Positions 1 through 10,035 of a stretch of 64,000 nucleotides of DNA are shown one piece after another. The DNA lies in assembly GCA_963970005.1 (NCBI GenBank), contig CAXAMN010029027.1, positions 528,750-592,749 on the forward strand. The letters are read 5' to 3'. The notes under the pieces were generated by a model that saw only the letters and a list, made by a program, of their open reading frames with translations, did not search any database and was not told the DNA's origin. The position numbers and the translations under genes are program-made. Each line of letters opens with the position of its first letter. Position 1 is the first letter of the stretch. Source of the DNA: Durusdinium trenchii (Eukaryota > Sar > Dinophyceae > Suessiales > Symbiodiniaceae).

Positions 1-16
1 CCCCCCCCCCCCCCCC
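1..16. repeat. poly-C run at window edge
   Basis: Sixteen consecutive C followed by a C-rich stretch to about base 24. It could be a simple repeat next to the transposon-like block or an assembly artefact at a contig edge. No matching poly-G lies at the right side of the block. Confidence 0.8.
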
Positions 17-130
17 TTCCCCCAACATACAACCTTCTTGTTAAAGCATGAGTTTGCAAACACAGACTTTGGTTTGCAAACACTTGTCTATGCAGTCATG
101 TGGATGAACATCACGTCTGCTCATATCTCA

Positions 131-151
131 AACTAGCTATTTTGTATCAAG
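131..151 (+). other. possible relict of the dinoflagellate spliced leader
   Basis: Aligned to the known 22-nt dinoflagellate spliced leader, this stretch matches 15 of 21 positions. The cores TAGC, ATTTTG and TCAAG are kept in order and without gaps. It lies 40 bases before the ATG of the ATPase gene, where a leader would sit if the gene had once been a trans-spliced mRNA copied back into the genome. The match is decayed and could be coincidence. The genes at 2241 and 3881 lack a comparable match. Confidence 0.3.
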
Positions 152-190
152 GTCTCAATCGTCTGCTTCCCGTGTCTCCTGTGTCTCATC

Positions 191-1966
191 ATGGATGTGT
201 GTCTGGCAGAGGCTACGTCCCACTACGTCCACTACCTGGACACACTACAATATGCTGAGGTTTCAAATGGCAACTTCACCGTGGAAGCTTTGCCCTTAAT
301 CAAGCCTCCACGCCAAAGCAAGAAAAGCTTCAAAGAGTTCTTTCACATAGTGCCCAACATTTCCACAGAAGATCAGGAGGTGATTCGCGCTGTCATGTCA
401 GAAGATCCCTTGTGTATCTCACGCTTGCCAAACTCTGTGCGTCCCCGCGATGCACTTGGAACTTCCTGTCACTTGCAGCTCGTTCTCCACCAACATCCTG
501 ATGGTTCCTGCACAGCCTTGAAGTTTTTCCATTCCAAGGTGAGCATTCCTATGGGCCTGGCGAGAACACTATGTGAGGATCAAGTCTTGGTGATTGACTA
601 CTCCTTGGCCAAAAACTCTGATGCAGTGAAGAAGGCATTTCTCTATATGCTCTCACAGATCAGTGGCCACCACTGGATGACTCAGGTCTTGCGACAAAAA
701 CAAATTCCCAAAGAGCAGCGCCTTCCAGGCGATTCAGAGAAAGCATGGAATCCAACAGAAGAGGAACTTCGCAGTGGCATCAACTATATCAATGACTATG
801 CGCCCTTGGCCAACTCAAAGAATGAGCAATACCTGTGGGTACTTCTTCAGATTCGTGATGCTACATCTCCGCTGCATGGCTGGCCTCAACACGTGGTGCT
901 CAAAGCCTGCGCAAATCGAGTGACCGGCAACTCTCAAGCTGAGCCAGAGTACTTCTTTCCTTTGTTGCTCTTGGATTTGAACCCAACCTTTCTCAACAAG
1001 ATTGTGCCCATGATCTTGCCTTTGATGCCGTCCTTTGGCTTGATGGTGCTCGGGAAAGCAGGAGTTGGGAAGACACCTACAGCTCAGATCATGGCGATGG
1101 CCGTTGCTCGTCACCTCACATCTTCTCGCAGTTTGTCTGGTTTACCTGGATGGCGGCGCTCCAAGCAAATTGACGGCTTTAGAGAGCGCCCGGGCGAAGT
1201 CAACGTCCCAGCTCTCTTGGACGATCCCAACTTGAGCAGCATCAACCTGGAGGACCTCAAATCGTTCTTGGATGTGGGTGAAAACTGCTTGGTGGATGCG
1301 CGGTACAGAGCCGCTAAGTTCTCACGGAACCAATGCCGCATTGTCCTCAACAATGAATGGGATGAGTCAAAGGAGCCGGACACCTTCTTGTCACACATCA
1401 CGTGGGAGCAATTCAAGGAAATGTTCCTCACAGCTTGTCAATATCCCAAGTTCCCACACCTGATGGCCATCTTGAAGAGGACCATGGTAATCATTGCTGG
1501 GCACAATGGTGTTTACATTCGTCTTCCAAGTGAACACACATCCGAACCAATTCATTGCTTCAATGAGGGCGGTGTGACAGAAGATTGGCTTCAGGAAACT
1601 CATAAGAAGTTCTACGGTATGTACAAGCAAGGTGTGCATGAAAAGTATTGTGGTTACGACTCCGCAGTTGAGGAAGAGCAAGCATTGGTTGCAAAACTCT
1701 TGGCAACCCCTGAAGAGAAGGACTACATCCACCGTGCTGAAACACATGATCGTTGGCGTCTAGAGGCTGCTCCAGCATCTCCACCGGCTTCTACTGCTGC
1801 ACTTAGGACGGCTGACGCTTCTCCAATTCATCTCAAGGAAGAAATCACATCACCTGTCACCAAGAAGCCTCGCGCGTGCTTCGGGCTCATTGATGTGGAC
1901 GCAGAGGCAGAGGAGCTTGAGCTTGGCGAGTTTGATGATGTCTTTGGCCATGGTGATATGGAGTAG
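191..1966 (+). CDS. SF3-helicase-like P-loop ATPase, element-associated
   Basis: A 591-residue intronless ORF with ATG at 191 and TAG at 1964-1966. The first 240 residues match no family I recognise. A P-loop NTPase core follows: Walker A G288-x4-G293-K294-T295, a Walker B-like L342-L343-D344-D345-P346, then R383-IVL-N387-N388, which resembles motif C/sensor 1 of superfamily 3 helicases (Rep/NS1 type). About 50 and 43 residues separate the motifs, a compact layout typical of SF3. No HUH nickase motif is visible upstream, so this is not a full Rep protein. The C-terminus has a basic KKPR patch at 558-561, possibly a nuclear signal, and a strongly acidic tail. It is co-directional with the transposase. 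A role in DNA unwinding or in assembling the transposition complex is inferred from position only. A AAA+-type ATPase helper is the main alternative. Confidence 0.75.
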   Translation: MDVCLAEATSHYVHYLDTLQYAEVSNGNFTVEALPLIKPPRQSKKSFKEFFHIVPNISTEDQEVIRAVMSEDPLCISRLPNSVRPRDALGTSCHLQLVLHQHPDGSCTALKFFHSKVSIPMGLARTLCEDQVLVIDYSLAKNSDAVKKAFLYMLSQISGHHWMTQVLRQKQIPKEQRLPGDSEKAWNPTEEELRSGINYINDYAPLANSKNEQYLWVLLQIRDATSPLHGWPQHVVLKACANRVTGNSQAEPEYFFPLLLLDLNPTFLNKIVPMILPLMPSFGLMVLGKAGVGKTPTAQIMAMAVARHLTSSRSLSGLPGWRRSKQIDGFRERPGEVNVPALLDDPNLSSINLEDLKSFLDVGENCLVDARYRAAKFSRNQCRIVLNNEWDESKEPDTFLSHITWEQFKEMFLTACQYPKFPHLMAILKRTMVIIAGHNGVYIRLPSEHTSEPIHCFNEGGVTEDWLQETHKKFYGMYKQGVHEKYCGYDSAVEEEQALVAKLLATPEEKDYIHRAETHDRWRLEAAPASPPASTAALRTADASPIHLKEEITSPVTKKPRACFGLIDVDAEAEELELGEFDDVFGHGDME

Positions 1967-2240
1967 TGATCAGCTCTTAGAGACATACCTTACTGAGAGA
2001 GTAGCGTCCTTTGTGTAGCAGTCTCAACCATTTTGACCTGGTGGCTGGTGTCATATAAAAAAAACTCTCATTCTCAGTGTGCATGTGCTTACTGTTTGCC
2101 TTTGCTCAACACAGCTTGTCATTGTCATAGCTTCTCCACTGCAACTGTGTCTTCAGTACTTTCTAAATAAATTCATCTTGTGATGTGGTATTTCTGTATC
2201 AAATATCAGGTGTCAGTGAAGCTTGTGAGTGTAGTTCTTC
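1967..2240. other. spacer between ATPase and transposase genes
   Basis: 274 bp, AT-richer than the genes, with runs of A (2057-2064) and a TAAATAAA stretch at about 2164-2171. It presumably holds the 3' UTR of the ATPase gene and the 5' region of the transposase gene. No ORF or repeat was recognised. Confidence 0.5.
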
Positions 2241-3569
2241 ATGTGGCCCATCATGGCGACCTACAAGAACATGGCGGACTTTCAGAAGAAGTTTTCCTTG
2301 AGCTGCATTCGGTCAAGAACTGATTTTCTGCATAGTATCAAGTGGGCTTCTCTCCAGTCGACTGACCCCTACCCGGACCACCCGTCCTTGAAAGGCATCT
2401 TATTTGCTATGCATTCAAACCTTTTGCCTGAAGAGTACACGTGCAAAACGTGTGGTGGCTCCTTTCATTTACGCTGTCGGCTACGTGCAGACCGACAGTC
2501 CTGGGATTGGACCTCCCACAGTCGAGCTTGTGATGATTGCGCCCGCACCTCACAGTCTTTGACATCAGGAACTGTTCTTCAAGGCATCAAGGCGAAGAAT
2601 TTCTTGAATTTCTTTGATTGCCTGTGCATGTGGAGCTTTGACTACCCATCTTGGATCATTACCAGAGAAGCAGGTGTCTGGCACCAGCAGCTCAACCAAT
2701 GGGAAGAAGTCTTTCATCAAGCAGTGAATGCAGACCTTTGGCACTATGCAACTTCTTTCAGTCTCACTTCGACACCCCTGAAGTCAGCGAATCATGTTCG
2801 GAAAATTAAGAAAACTGTCATGAAGAAGCACTCTGCCACCATCAAAAGACCTTCAGCCAGCTCCAGTACTGTCATGAAGAAGCCCTCTGGTGCCTGCAAA
2901 CGACCTGCTGGAAATAAAAGGTTTAAGCCGCACTCACAGAAGAAGACTCCAGATGCTATGTCTTTCTACAAGAAGTACAAGTATGTGGTTGAAGTTGATG
3001 AGTCTCATTTGAACAAGTTGCGAAGCGGTGCTCTGACAAAAAGTTGCCGCGCAGAAACTGATCAGGTTTGGGTGTGGGGTGCTACCGTTCCCGGCAGGCC
3101 AGAACGTTTCATATTTCGTGTCTTGGATCACCCACAAGATGCTATGGATGGCAAGCCTCGAGGTCAGGCTGAGATTCTTGCTTGCCTTCGCCTTCTCAAC
3201 CTGCAACCCAAGACCATCATTGTGACCGATGGATGGAAGGCAACGATAGCGGCTATCAAAGATCTAAGAAAAGAAAAGGGGTGGACTAATGCAGATTTGT
3301 GGCATGAAATCGTGAACCATAGCGCAGGAGAAATCACCAATTCCAATGGATTCACTACGAATCACATTGAAAACCGTTGGTCACTTGTAAAAAGATGGAT
3401 TCGCAAGCGTGAAGGTGGCCGCTTGCCTTCACACAGCAACCGCCAAAGGTGGAAATGCCTTTTAAATGAATATCGGTGGCGAAAAATGCACACCAAAGGT
3501 AGCAAACATGTCTACGTAGTGCCCTTGACCACCACAATGGAAGCCATGCAGCGCGTGCACCAGCTCTAG
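2241..3569 (+). CDS. IS1595/ISXO2-type (Merlin-like) DDE transposase
   Basis: A 442-residue intact intronless ORF. Residues C68-x2-C71 and C97-x2-C100 form the zinc ribbon typical of IS1595-family transposases. A basic, repetitive linker follows at about 190-235, with repeated MKK..S and KRPS/KRPA units, a likely DNA-binding or nuclear-import segment. The catalytic domain runs from about 245 to 390: D253 in VEVDES, D330 in VTDGW and E377 in NHIENRW, followed by K384 seven residues after E377. The spacing is D-x76-D-x46-E. The HSAGE box upstream of the Glu is also conserved. All catalytic residues are present, so the enzyme could be active. It should cut and join element ends in the nucleus. 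The length slightly exceeds bacterial ISXO2 enzymes because of the linker. An upstream in-frame start was not sought; the ATG at 2241 is followed by another at 2253. Confidence 0.92.
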   Translation: MWPIMATYKNMADFQKKFSLSCIRSRTDFLHSIKWASLQSTDPYPDHPSLKGILFAMHSNLLPEEYTCKTCGGSFHLRCRLRADRQSWDWTSHSRACDDCARTSQSLTSGTVLQGIKAKNFLNFFDCLCMWSFDYPSWIITREAGVWHQQLNQWEEVFHQAVNADLWHYATSFSLTSTPLKSANHVRKIKKTVMKKHSATIKRPSASSSTVMKKPSGACKRPAGNKRFKPHSQKKTPDAMSFYKKYKYVVEVDESHLNKLRSGALTKSCRAETDQVWVWGATVPGRPERFIFRVLDHPQDAMDGKPRGQAEILACLRLLNLQPKTIIVTDGWKATIAAIKDLRKEKGWTNADLWHEIVNHSAGEITNSNGFTTNHIENRWSLVKRWIRKREGGRLPSHSNRQRWKCLLNEYRWRKMHTKGSKHVYVVPLTTTMEAMQRVHQL

Positions 3570-3880
3570 CCTAATGCTCACAAAAGCTTTGGAAAAAAGA
3601 AAACCTTTTCCTTTACATCTGGACGGTTTGTGTTTGCTTGCTGTTCACTTGCTTCTGTCTTGCCGGCAAGTCACACGCATATGTTTGTGAGACACACACA
3701 CATATATATATATGGCTATATATGGATAACCATTTTATGGTTTACTAAAATCCTTTTTGGAGATTTCTTGTTGTCGACACTGAGCTTGTTGCACGTGCAA
3801 CTTGTGTGCATATATTCTGTAGGCATTTCCCCTCAGCATAGTCATTGCTTCGTACTCAGACTCTTTAATACTGATAGATC
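3570..3880. other. spacer between transposase and coiled-coil genes
   Basis: 311 bp with a short TA-rich microsatellite (about 3704-3726). It is T-rich before the third gene. I see no conserved ORF or regulatory motif in it. Confidence 0.5.
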
Positions 3881-4567
3881 ATGCCGAAGTCTCCGCGCAT
3901 GCAGCTCTCTGTGGAAGCCTACATGAACGAACGACAGCACATTACTTTGGAGCTCATGGGCAATGTGTCTCAAAGCGCTTCTTCAGAGCCTACTTCTTTT
4001 CCTGATGCAGCTGACATCGTGGAAAACATTCACAATGGAACCATTGCTGTGCATAGTGACAGGGCGGCAGTCACCAAAAAGCAAATTCAGATCCAAATCA
4101 ACACCATCAGACGCAACGCAGTCAACCAGGGAACCCTGGCACAAGGTTCTGCTTGGTCGAGTCAATGCCAGACGGCGTTGATGTCTTGGTTACAAACCAA
4201 GAAAGATGGTCGTGCTCGCTCGGCATCAACTTCCCAAGGCAGTGTTCCAATGCTTGCTCTTCCTGCACCTGTTCCTCCTGCAGCAGATATGTCCATTGAT
4301 GAGCACCAGGGCAATGGAGGTAATGGTTCTGATTCTACTTCTTCGGATTCATCATCGTCTTCTACATCAGATGAACAGGAGGCAACGCCAATGTCAACAT
4401 CTGCACCCAAGGTTCCTTTGACCCAAGACGAACGCGTACTTCTTGAAGAATTGCTTGAAGCAGTCCATGTGCATCAAGACATTGAAGAAGAAAACGATCG
4501 TCTCCGGCATGAAAATGAACTTCTCAAGCAGGAACTTGCCCAACTGAAGCGCGCGCACTTCTTGTAG
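3881..4567 (+). CDS. element-associated protein with C-terminal leucine-zipper coiled coil
   Basis: A 228-residue intronless ORF, ATG at 3881 and TAG at 4565. Residues 1-110 are mixed and basic-polar with a possible helical core around 62-105. Residues 120-135 are Pro/Ala-rich. Residues 149-165 are a Ser/Asp tract. Residues 181-226 are dense in Glu, Leu and Lys with heptad-spaced Leu/Val, a clear coiled coil that should dimerise. I do not recognise a family. It shares strand and gene style with the ATPase and transposase. By analogy with the accessory proteins of PIF/Harbinger-type elements, it may tether or dimerise the transposition machinery, but this rests on position alone. A host gene is also possible. 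Confidence 0.65.
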   Translation: MPKSPRMQLSVEAYMNERQHITLELMGNVSQSASSEPTSFPDAADIVENIHNGTIAVHSDRAAVTKKQIQIQINTIRRNAVNQGTLAQGSAWSSQCQTALMSWLQTKKDGRARSASTSQGSVPMLALPAPVPPAADMSIDEHQGNGGNGSDSTSSDSSSSSTSDEQEATPMSTSAPKVPLTQDERVLLEELLEAVHVHQDIEEENDRLRHENELLKQELAQLKRAHFL

Positions 4568-4624
4568 TTAGGAACTACTGTCTGACTGTCTGAGAAAATT
4601 AGTCAAAGCGCGCGCGGCCGAAAC

Positions 4625-4665
4625 CATCACGGAACCCAGATATGATATAAGCAAAGTCCGTGATG
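4625..4665. repeat. 9-bp stem after the third element gene
   Basis: Perfect 9-bp inverted pair 4625-4633 / 4657-4665 with a 23-nt loop, 58 bp after the stop codon of the coiled-coil gene. It could be part of an element end or a 3' UTR hairpin. Confidence 0.35.
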
Positions 4666-5233
4666 TTCAGCCTCCCTGGATCTCTCTGGTGTCATCTCGA
4701 ACATCTCTGATTTTCTTGGCCTCTGGGCCTCTTCTTCACCGAATCCCCCACGATCGAACCGAAAAGGCTCCTCCCACCTGGCGCCAGCACCATGGAACTC
4801 CTCAGCGCTCCCTCTTCCTCACCTCGGCCAAGGAGAAGGGAGGCGTCTTCCGTTTTCAGTGGGAGGGGAGTCGGCGTTTTTCCTATCCATGGGACCTGGA
4901 GGGAAGTTATGAACTTCTAATTGCATGGATGGGTCCTGATTGATGGAGTAAGTGCAGGTATATAGCTTCTTCGGAAGCACATAGATGGGGTAGCAGCGGA
5001 CTAGCACCCATAGGCTTTCAAGATCTGGGGGGCGAATTGATGCCAGGCACGCCGCCTGATTCTGAATGCACCCCAGGCATGTCCGATTCATGAACCCAAG
5101 CCATGATTGCAGCCGTTTCATGGCCCAGCATGTGCTCCTCCGGCCCCATCCAGGCCCCCGAAAATCCCAGTGGTCGGCCCCCAGTTGAACTCAGCTCAGC
5201 GGCTCAGCCCGAGCTCCAAGGCACAAAGCTCAC

Positions 5234-5292
5234 CTGGGCGGCGGTCGGTCGGCGCTGGGCGGGCGGGCTCTGGAGAAGCCTTTCCCTGTCGC
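5234..5292 (-). CDS. exon-like island, function unknown
   Basis: 59-bp GC-rich island. On the minus strand it is bounded by CAG before GCGACAGGG and by the strong donor CCCAG^GTGAGC. It encodes a Pro/Arg-rich segment with no recognisable domain. It could be a distal exon of the minus-strand gene with pieces at 12.8-16.1 kb. Confidence 0.3.
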
Positions 5293-6351
5293 CTGGTGGA
5301 GACACCCTCGTGGAGCCCCATACGAAGCATCTGAGGCAAAAAACATCTCAAAAGCATCTCCGGAAGCCTGTGGAGCCTTCCCGCGTGTGCCGTTGGGTAC
5401 TATAAAAGCCGTAACTGATGACACGAATCAACAGGGCCTTCTTCTGCCTCCTCTTCTTCAAGATCCTCCACCTTCAGGCGCGAAGCACCGCACCAAGGTC
5501 TTCGTTGGGTGTTTCTCAAAATGTGTTTGTTGGAGCCGATGTTCCTTTTGAAAAGAAACAATGATGTGCACATCAATGGCTTTAGCAAATTTAGCAAGTC
5601 GCTAGGGCTGGAACATCAACCGCCCCGCGCAAGACCGCTCTCTCTTCCTAGATCAGGTAGATTTCAGACACATCAAATGCATCCTGAAGGTTCCATTCGA
5701 TTAGTGAATAGTTGCTGGTTGTTCATGTTGTCCGAGGGGTGATTGGGATGCTTGATTACTATCTTCCACTGGGCAACTGACGTGCCGTGGATGTAGCTTA
5801 GGCTTCATCTTCATCCACAGCCCATATCTACAGAATGCAAATGGTCCGCACACATTTCTACAGATCCCATTTTTGGAGGTCCGGGCACTCACGAAAATTC
5901 CAACTGCCTCTGTGTCCGCAAGCGTGGCAGGCGCATCCCAGCAAAGAGCAGTCTGAAGAGGAAGAGGGCGAAGGTCAACTGGGCCGAGAGAATCAAACAG
6001 GTCGGTCGACTCACCTAACACGGAGGATGGCAAACTCGAAACAACAGCACAGGTGGCAGTGGGACAACAGCACAGGCATGCGCATCACACCACCCAAAAA
6101 AACATCCAAAAATGTCCAAAGTATACCCCAAAACCATCCAAATGATACCCCCAAACTGACCCGATCATGTAGGGTCCCTTATGGATGTTGGTGGGGTCTG
6201 GGTTCCCCAAACTCTCGACTCGGCGACGGGGGAGCGCCCCACCTTGGCCTCTCCGCGGTAGCTGGGCACGTCGCACTGCCTGCCGTGGGGGACGAGGGAT
6301 CAGGTCTTAGAGCCATTTGGAGCCCAACCGGAAGATGCTGGCAGCGTCCTT

Positions 6352-6455
6352 GCTCCGTTCGTAGCGATGCCAGGAGCCCCGAACGTAGCGAACATTGCTC
6401 CTAGTAGTAAGGCCAGGGGCCCTAGTAGCGTCCGATCGCTCCTAGCGGCTCCTAG
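6352..6455. repeat. TCCTAGTAG/AAGGCCAGGAGCC repeat, copy 1
   Basis: Several alternating units of the type CTCCTAGTAGTAAGGCCAG followed by GGCCCCTAGTAG. Related copies occur at 23893-23976 and 44160-44226. The units are partly self-complementary (CTCCTAG against CTAGGGGC), so the transcript could fold. Confidence 0.7.
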
Positions 6456-9400
6456 TGTTCTTCCGAGGTGCAGTGTGGAGGTCGTAGAGTACTTTGCCAT
6501 GGCCCCGTGGGGATTTGATCCGCCAACATTAGCCTAGGGCCTGTATGGGTTAGGAAGGTGTGCAGAATGCTCCGTCAAGCTGCCTCCTGTCTCCCATAAT
6601 TACTCTGTCACCCGCATCTTTGCATCAAAAGTCAGAAGCGGCGACGGCATCGCACGAGCTGATTTCTCACCTGCAAGTTCAACTTCTGCCAGCCTGCGAC
6701 CCAGTTCGGCAGCCAAGAAACCCTTGGTCCGACGGCACACTGCAGAAGTGCTGCTCCCAAACATTCAATGGCCAGTGTGTCGACTCAGCGTGAACGCGTG
6801 TCACTGAGCTTGTCAGGAGCTACCAAAAGGCGAGAAGAAGCATAATTATATGTAAACTCTTGATTCACAAAGCCCTGAAGCTTTACCATCCAAACTTTGG
6901 TGGTTTAATTGTTCATTGTTCAAGAGTACACTGAGTACACATTATGTTTACATGTTTCCCCTGCAAGCGCGCCAGATGAACACAGAATCCGAGAAACACT
7001 GAAAATACCGACTTTGACAGTCTAATTGTTTGTGGTTCCTTTCTATGGGGCCTCGCTTAAGCATAGCTACACATATTCCCTCAAACCAGTGACCATGTTC
7101 AACCATCAGCTAGTAACCATTGACCATTGTCAAGGCTGCCATGCCTGCCGCTTGACACACCAACGTGGCTCAACACACCAACAGCAAAGAGCTGAGGTGA
7201 AAGGGAAAATAAACATTAGGAAATGTAAAATACAAAACAAAACAGGATCCGCTACAAAGGGGTTCCTCTTTCTTAACCACCTTTCTCCAGGCTTTGTCAC
7301 ACCCAAGCTGACACCGTCTGACTTTCTGTCCGCTGATGATTCTTGGTCACCACCCATGCCTGGAGGGTGCCTGAGGATGTTGCTAGACCTAGGCGGTCGG
7401 TGCAGCAGGAAGGTTGCAGCAGGTGCAACCTTGGAAACACGTCACATGGAAATCGAGGAACACATGAGAAAACACTCTCTTTCCCAATGGACCTGTCGTC
7501 GTTCCTTTCGGGACCATGCCGTCAAAAAACATGGATCGAGGCTACCCTGCGCTCGCCCAAGTGGTGGACTGGGGGCGGGGTTCCCCAGGGCTACCCTGCG
7601 CTGCTTTTCGCCATGCCAGTAGATGCGGTGTTTCTTTGATTTCAGCACACTTGCAAATGAACAAAAAAGACTCAATAGTATGTCAAGGAACCGAATGAAC
7701 TAGGATTGGTATGGTTTAGATTATGATTAGCACTGATTAATAATTAGATTCGATGATATTAGATGTAAATCGCCGCGTTGCTGTATACAATCTTCTCCTT
7801 TGGAAGGGGGCACTTCACATCATCTGTATTTCCTTGGGGGGACCACCCTGGTTCCGGCTTTCCCCCGCTTCGCCAGGTCTCCCTCGCAGGTTGGGCAAGC
7901 ACAGTACGGCCTGCCGGCGGTCGACAGTCGATCCAAAGGGGCAGAGCGACAAAGTCATAAGGGAAAAGATAGGAACAAGAGCCATGGATTGGCCAAGGAT
8001 GATCCAGTTCTGGCAATATGGTCTTCTAGTCAAAATATCTAGGGGTCTCAGGGCCTTCAACACTCCACCTCTTTCTGGCGCCCTGTCCCCGTTTCAGCGG
8101 CCTGATCTGCACCACCTGAAGTCTTCAGTCTGGTCTTCGGTCGTCTTCTTTTTTGCAGTTCTCAAATATCCCCTCCAAGCAGTCAGGTCCTCTTCAAACA
8201 TCTGCGGCCGGTTTGCAGCGTCTGCAGCTCAGAGGCGTCTCTATGGACCACTCAGGTTTGCATCCCAAAAATTGTGACTGAGCTGCCCACGCAAGGATGC
8301 CAGTACGGCACTTGAGGCATATGCAGCCTCACCGCTTTGTTGATGGAACCATGGCAATACAACATGACACCATACACATCGATACACCCAACTGTGAATG
8401 AATGTCAATTGGCCATCTACTGAGGCACTTCGGCCTCCAGGGCACCTTCACTTTGTGGTGGAGAGCCCATGAAATTGGCAAGCAGTGATCACATCATGGT
8501 CTGTGCCCACCTGAATGAGCTCGTGGGACCACAAGAAGTCCCACAGCCTCAGTGGCGGAGCGGAAGGCTTGGTGGGAAGACCCCTGGATGTTCACAGCGC
8601 TGTGGTTAAACATGGAGCAGAAACGTCTGGGGCTTCTAATCTGCTTTTTCAGAAGGTGCTGATGTCTCAGAAGTTGATGGAGTGAGATGGAGTCGAGACT
8701 GGATATTGAAGTAGCTTTAAAATCCTGATCATTTTCAGTGACTTGCTGCTAAATAGCAGTTGCCCCACCAAACTGCTACACTGTTACGGCTTGGCCCTTA
8801 GGGCCCCTCGCTGCGACCAAATGGCCTGCGACCTCAATTCAAACCAGGTGCAAACACTAAACTACACGTTCGTGTTGCTACTAGTACGTAAGCAACTCGG
8901 CAATGCTGCTGGAACTTGCCAAAGAAGTCTTCCACGATCACAAAGAGTGGTGTGAACAGCATCAACCCATTCCACACAACATCCCACCCAACGCCCAGCT
9001 CCGAGGATTTGCACCCCGGTTCTCAACTTCACCCCTGGCGTGTGGGGTTTGGGTGGGCGGCAGACTCCTGCACCCGAATGCCTCTCACTCTGCCCAGCCA
9101 CAGCGAGGTCCACATGGCGACTCTGTCATCCCGAGGGCTAACATGGCCAGGAATCGCTGATGGGCCAAGCGCACTGAGAAGTGAGACTGAACCCTCCGAA
9201 CAAGAATTGTAGCCAAGTAACAGTGGTGCGTGAAATGTAGCGGACAATGTAGCGTTTCCATGCATGCCCAACACTCATGTGACGAGGTAGCTGTGATGTG
9301 CTGTGATGATTCTCTTTCAACATGTGTTTTTGTTCAAACCTCACGACATCATGTTGTCCACCCTGAGGTGCTCCACCTAACGTTCTCTTGGTGACTTCAG

Positions 9401-9702
9401 TCTGGAGCCAAGCCAAGATGGTCGGAAATTAGTGATGTCTCTTGATGAAAAAGGCCGCTGACCCTTCCTATAATATAGATCAACAATCTGCTTGGACACC
9501 CTGAAGTACTACCTTGAGGGATTTCCTTCAGATTCTTCATTTCCCGTTGAAACCATCACGTCGCATCTTTCGCAGGGGTCCGACACGAAACCAACGAGCC
9601 GACAAAATCGTTCACGGTAACCTGTTCACAATAAATAATCCTGGAGTAGATTCAGAATGGATGAATTGTCCAAAGGACGCTCCGCAAAACCGGCTTTCCC
9701 AA

Positions 9703-10035
9703 ACCCCATATAGATAGATATAGATAGAATATGGTTGCAGGTGTTGCTATATATCTACTCCAGGACTCTTATTTCCTTTCCCTTTTCGCTGTTCAAGTCC
9801 TTTTCATTCTCCTTTTGCTGTTCCTTTTCCTGCCCTCTCCCTGCCCCCTGTCCTACAAAGAAAAAGGAAACGAAGGGAAGGAAAAGAACAAACAAAAGGA
9901 AAAGGACAAGGAACGTAAGGAAAAGACAAACACATAGGAACAGAAAAGGAAAATAACAAATGAATACAAATGAACAAACACAGGAATGTGAGGGCTCGCC
10001 AAAATCTCTTCCTATTATATTCTATCTATAAGGGT
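9703..10035. repeat. imperfect fold-back element with pyrimidine and purine arms
   Basis: A C/T-rich arm (about 9762-9855, many TCCTTTT units) is followed at once by a G/A-rich arm (about 9858-9955, AAAAGGA units) that is roughly its reverse complement. The outer edges are TATAGATAGATATAGATAG at about 9709 and TCTATCTATA at about 10021, also inverted relative to each other. It looks like a non-autonomous hairpin (MITE-like) element or an expanded simple repeat. It encodes no protein of its own. Confidence 0.6.

Larger units (their letters stand above)
1..4680 (+). mobile_element. candidate three-gene DNA transposon (ATPase, DDE transposase, coiled-coil protein)
   Basis: Three uninterrupted ORFs (191-1966, 2241-3569, 3881-4567) sit head-to-tail with 274 and 311 bp gaps. 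They carry no introns, whereas the rest of the window is cut into tiny exons. The middle ORF is an intact DDE transposase, which makes the whole block look like one mobile element. The left end may lie outside the window, since the sequence starts in poly-C. No terminal inverted repeat or target-site duplication could be paired by eye. The only inverted pair near the right side is a 9-bp stem at 4625-4665. Element boundaries are therefore guesses. An alternative is an old transposase gene lying by chance between two retroposed host genes. Confidence 0.5.
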
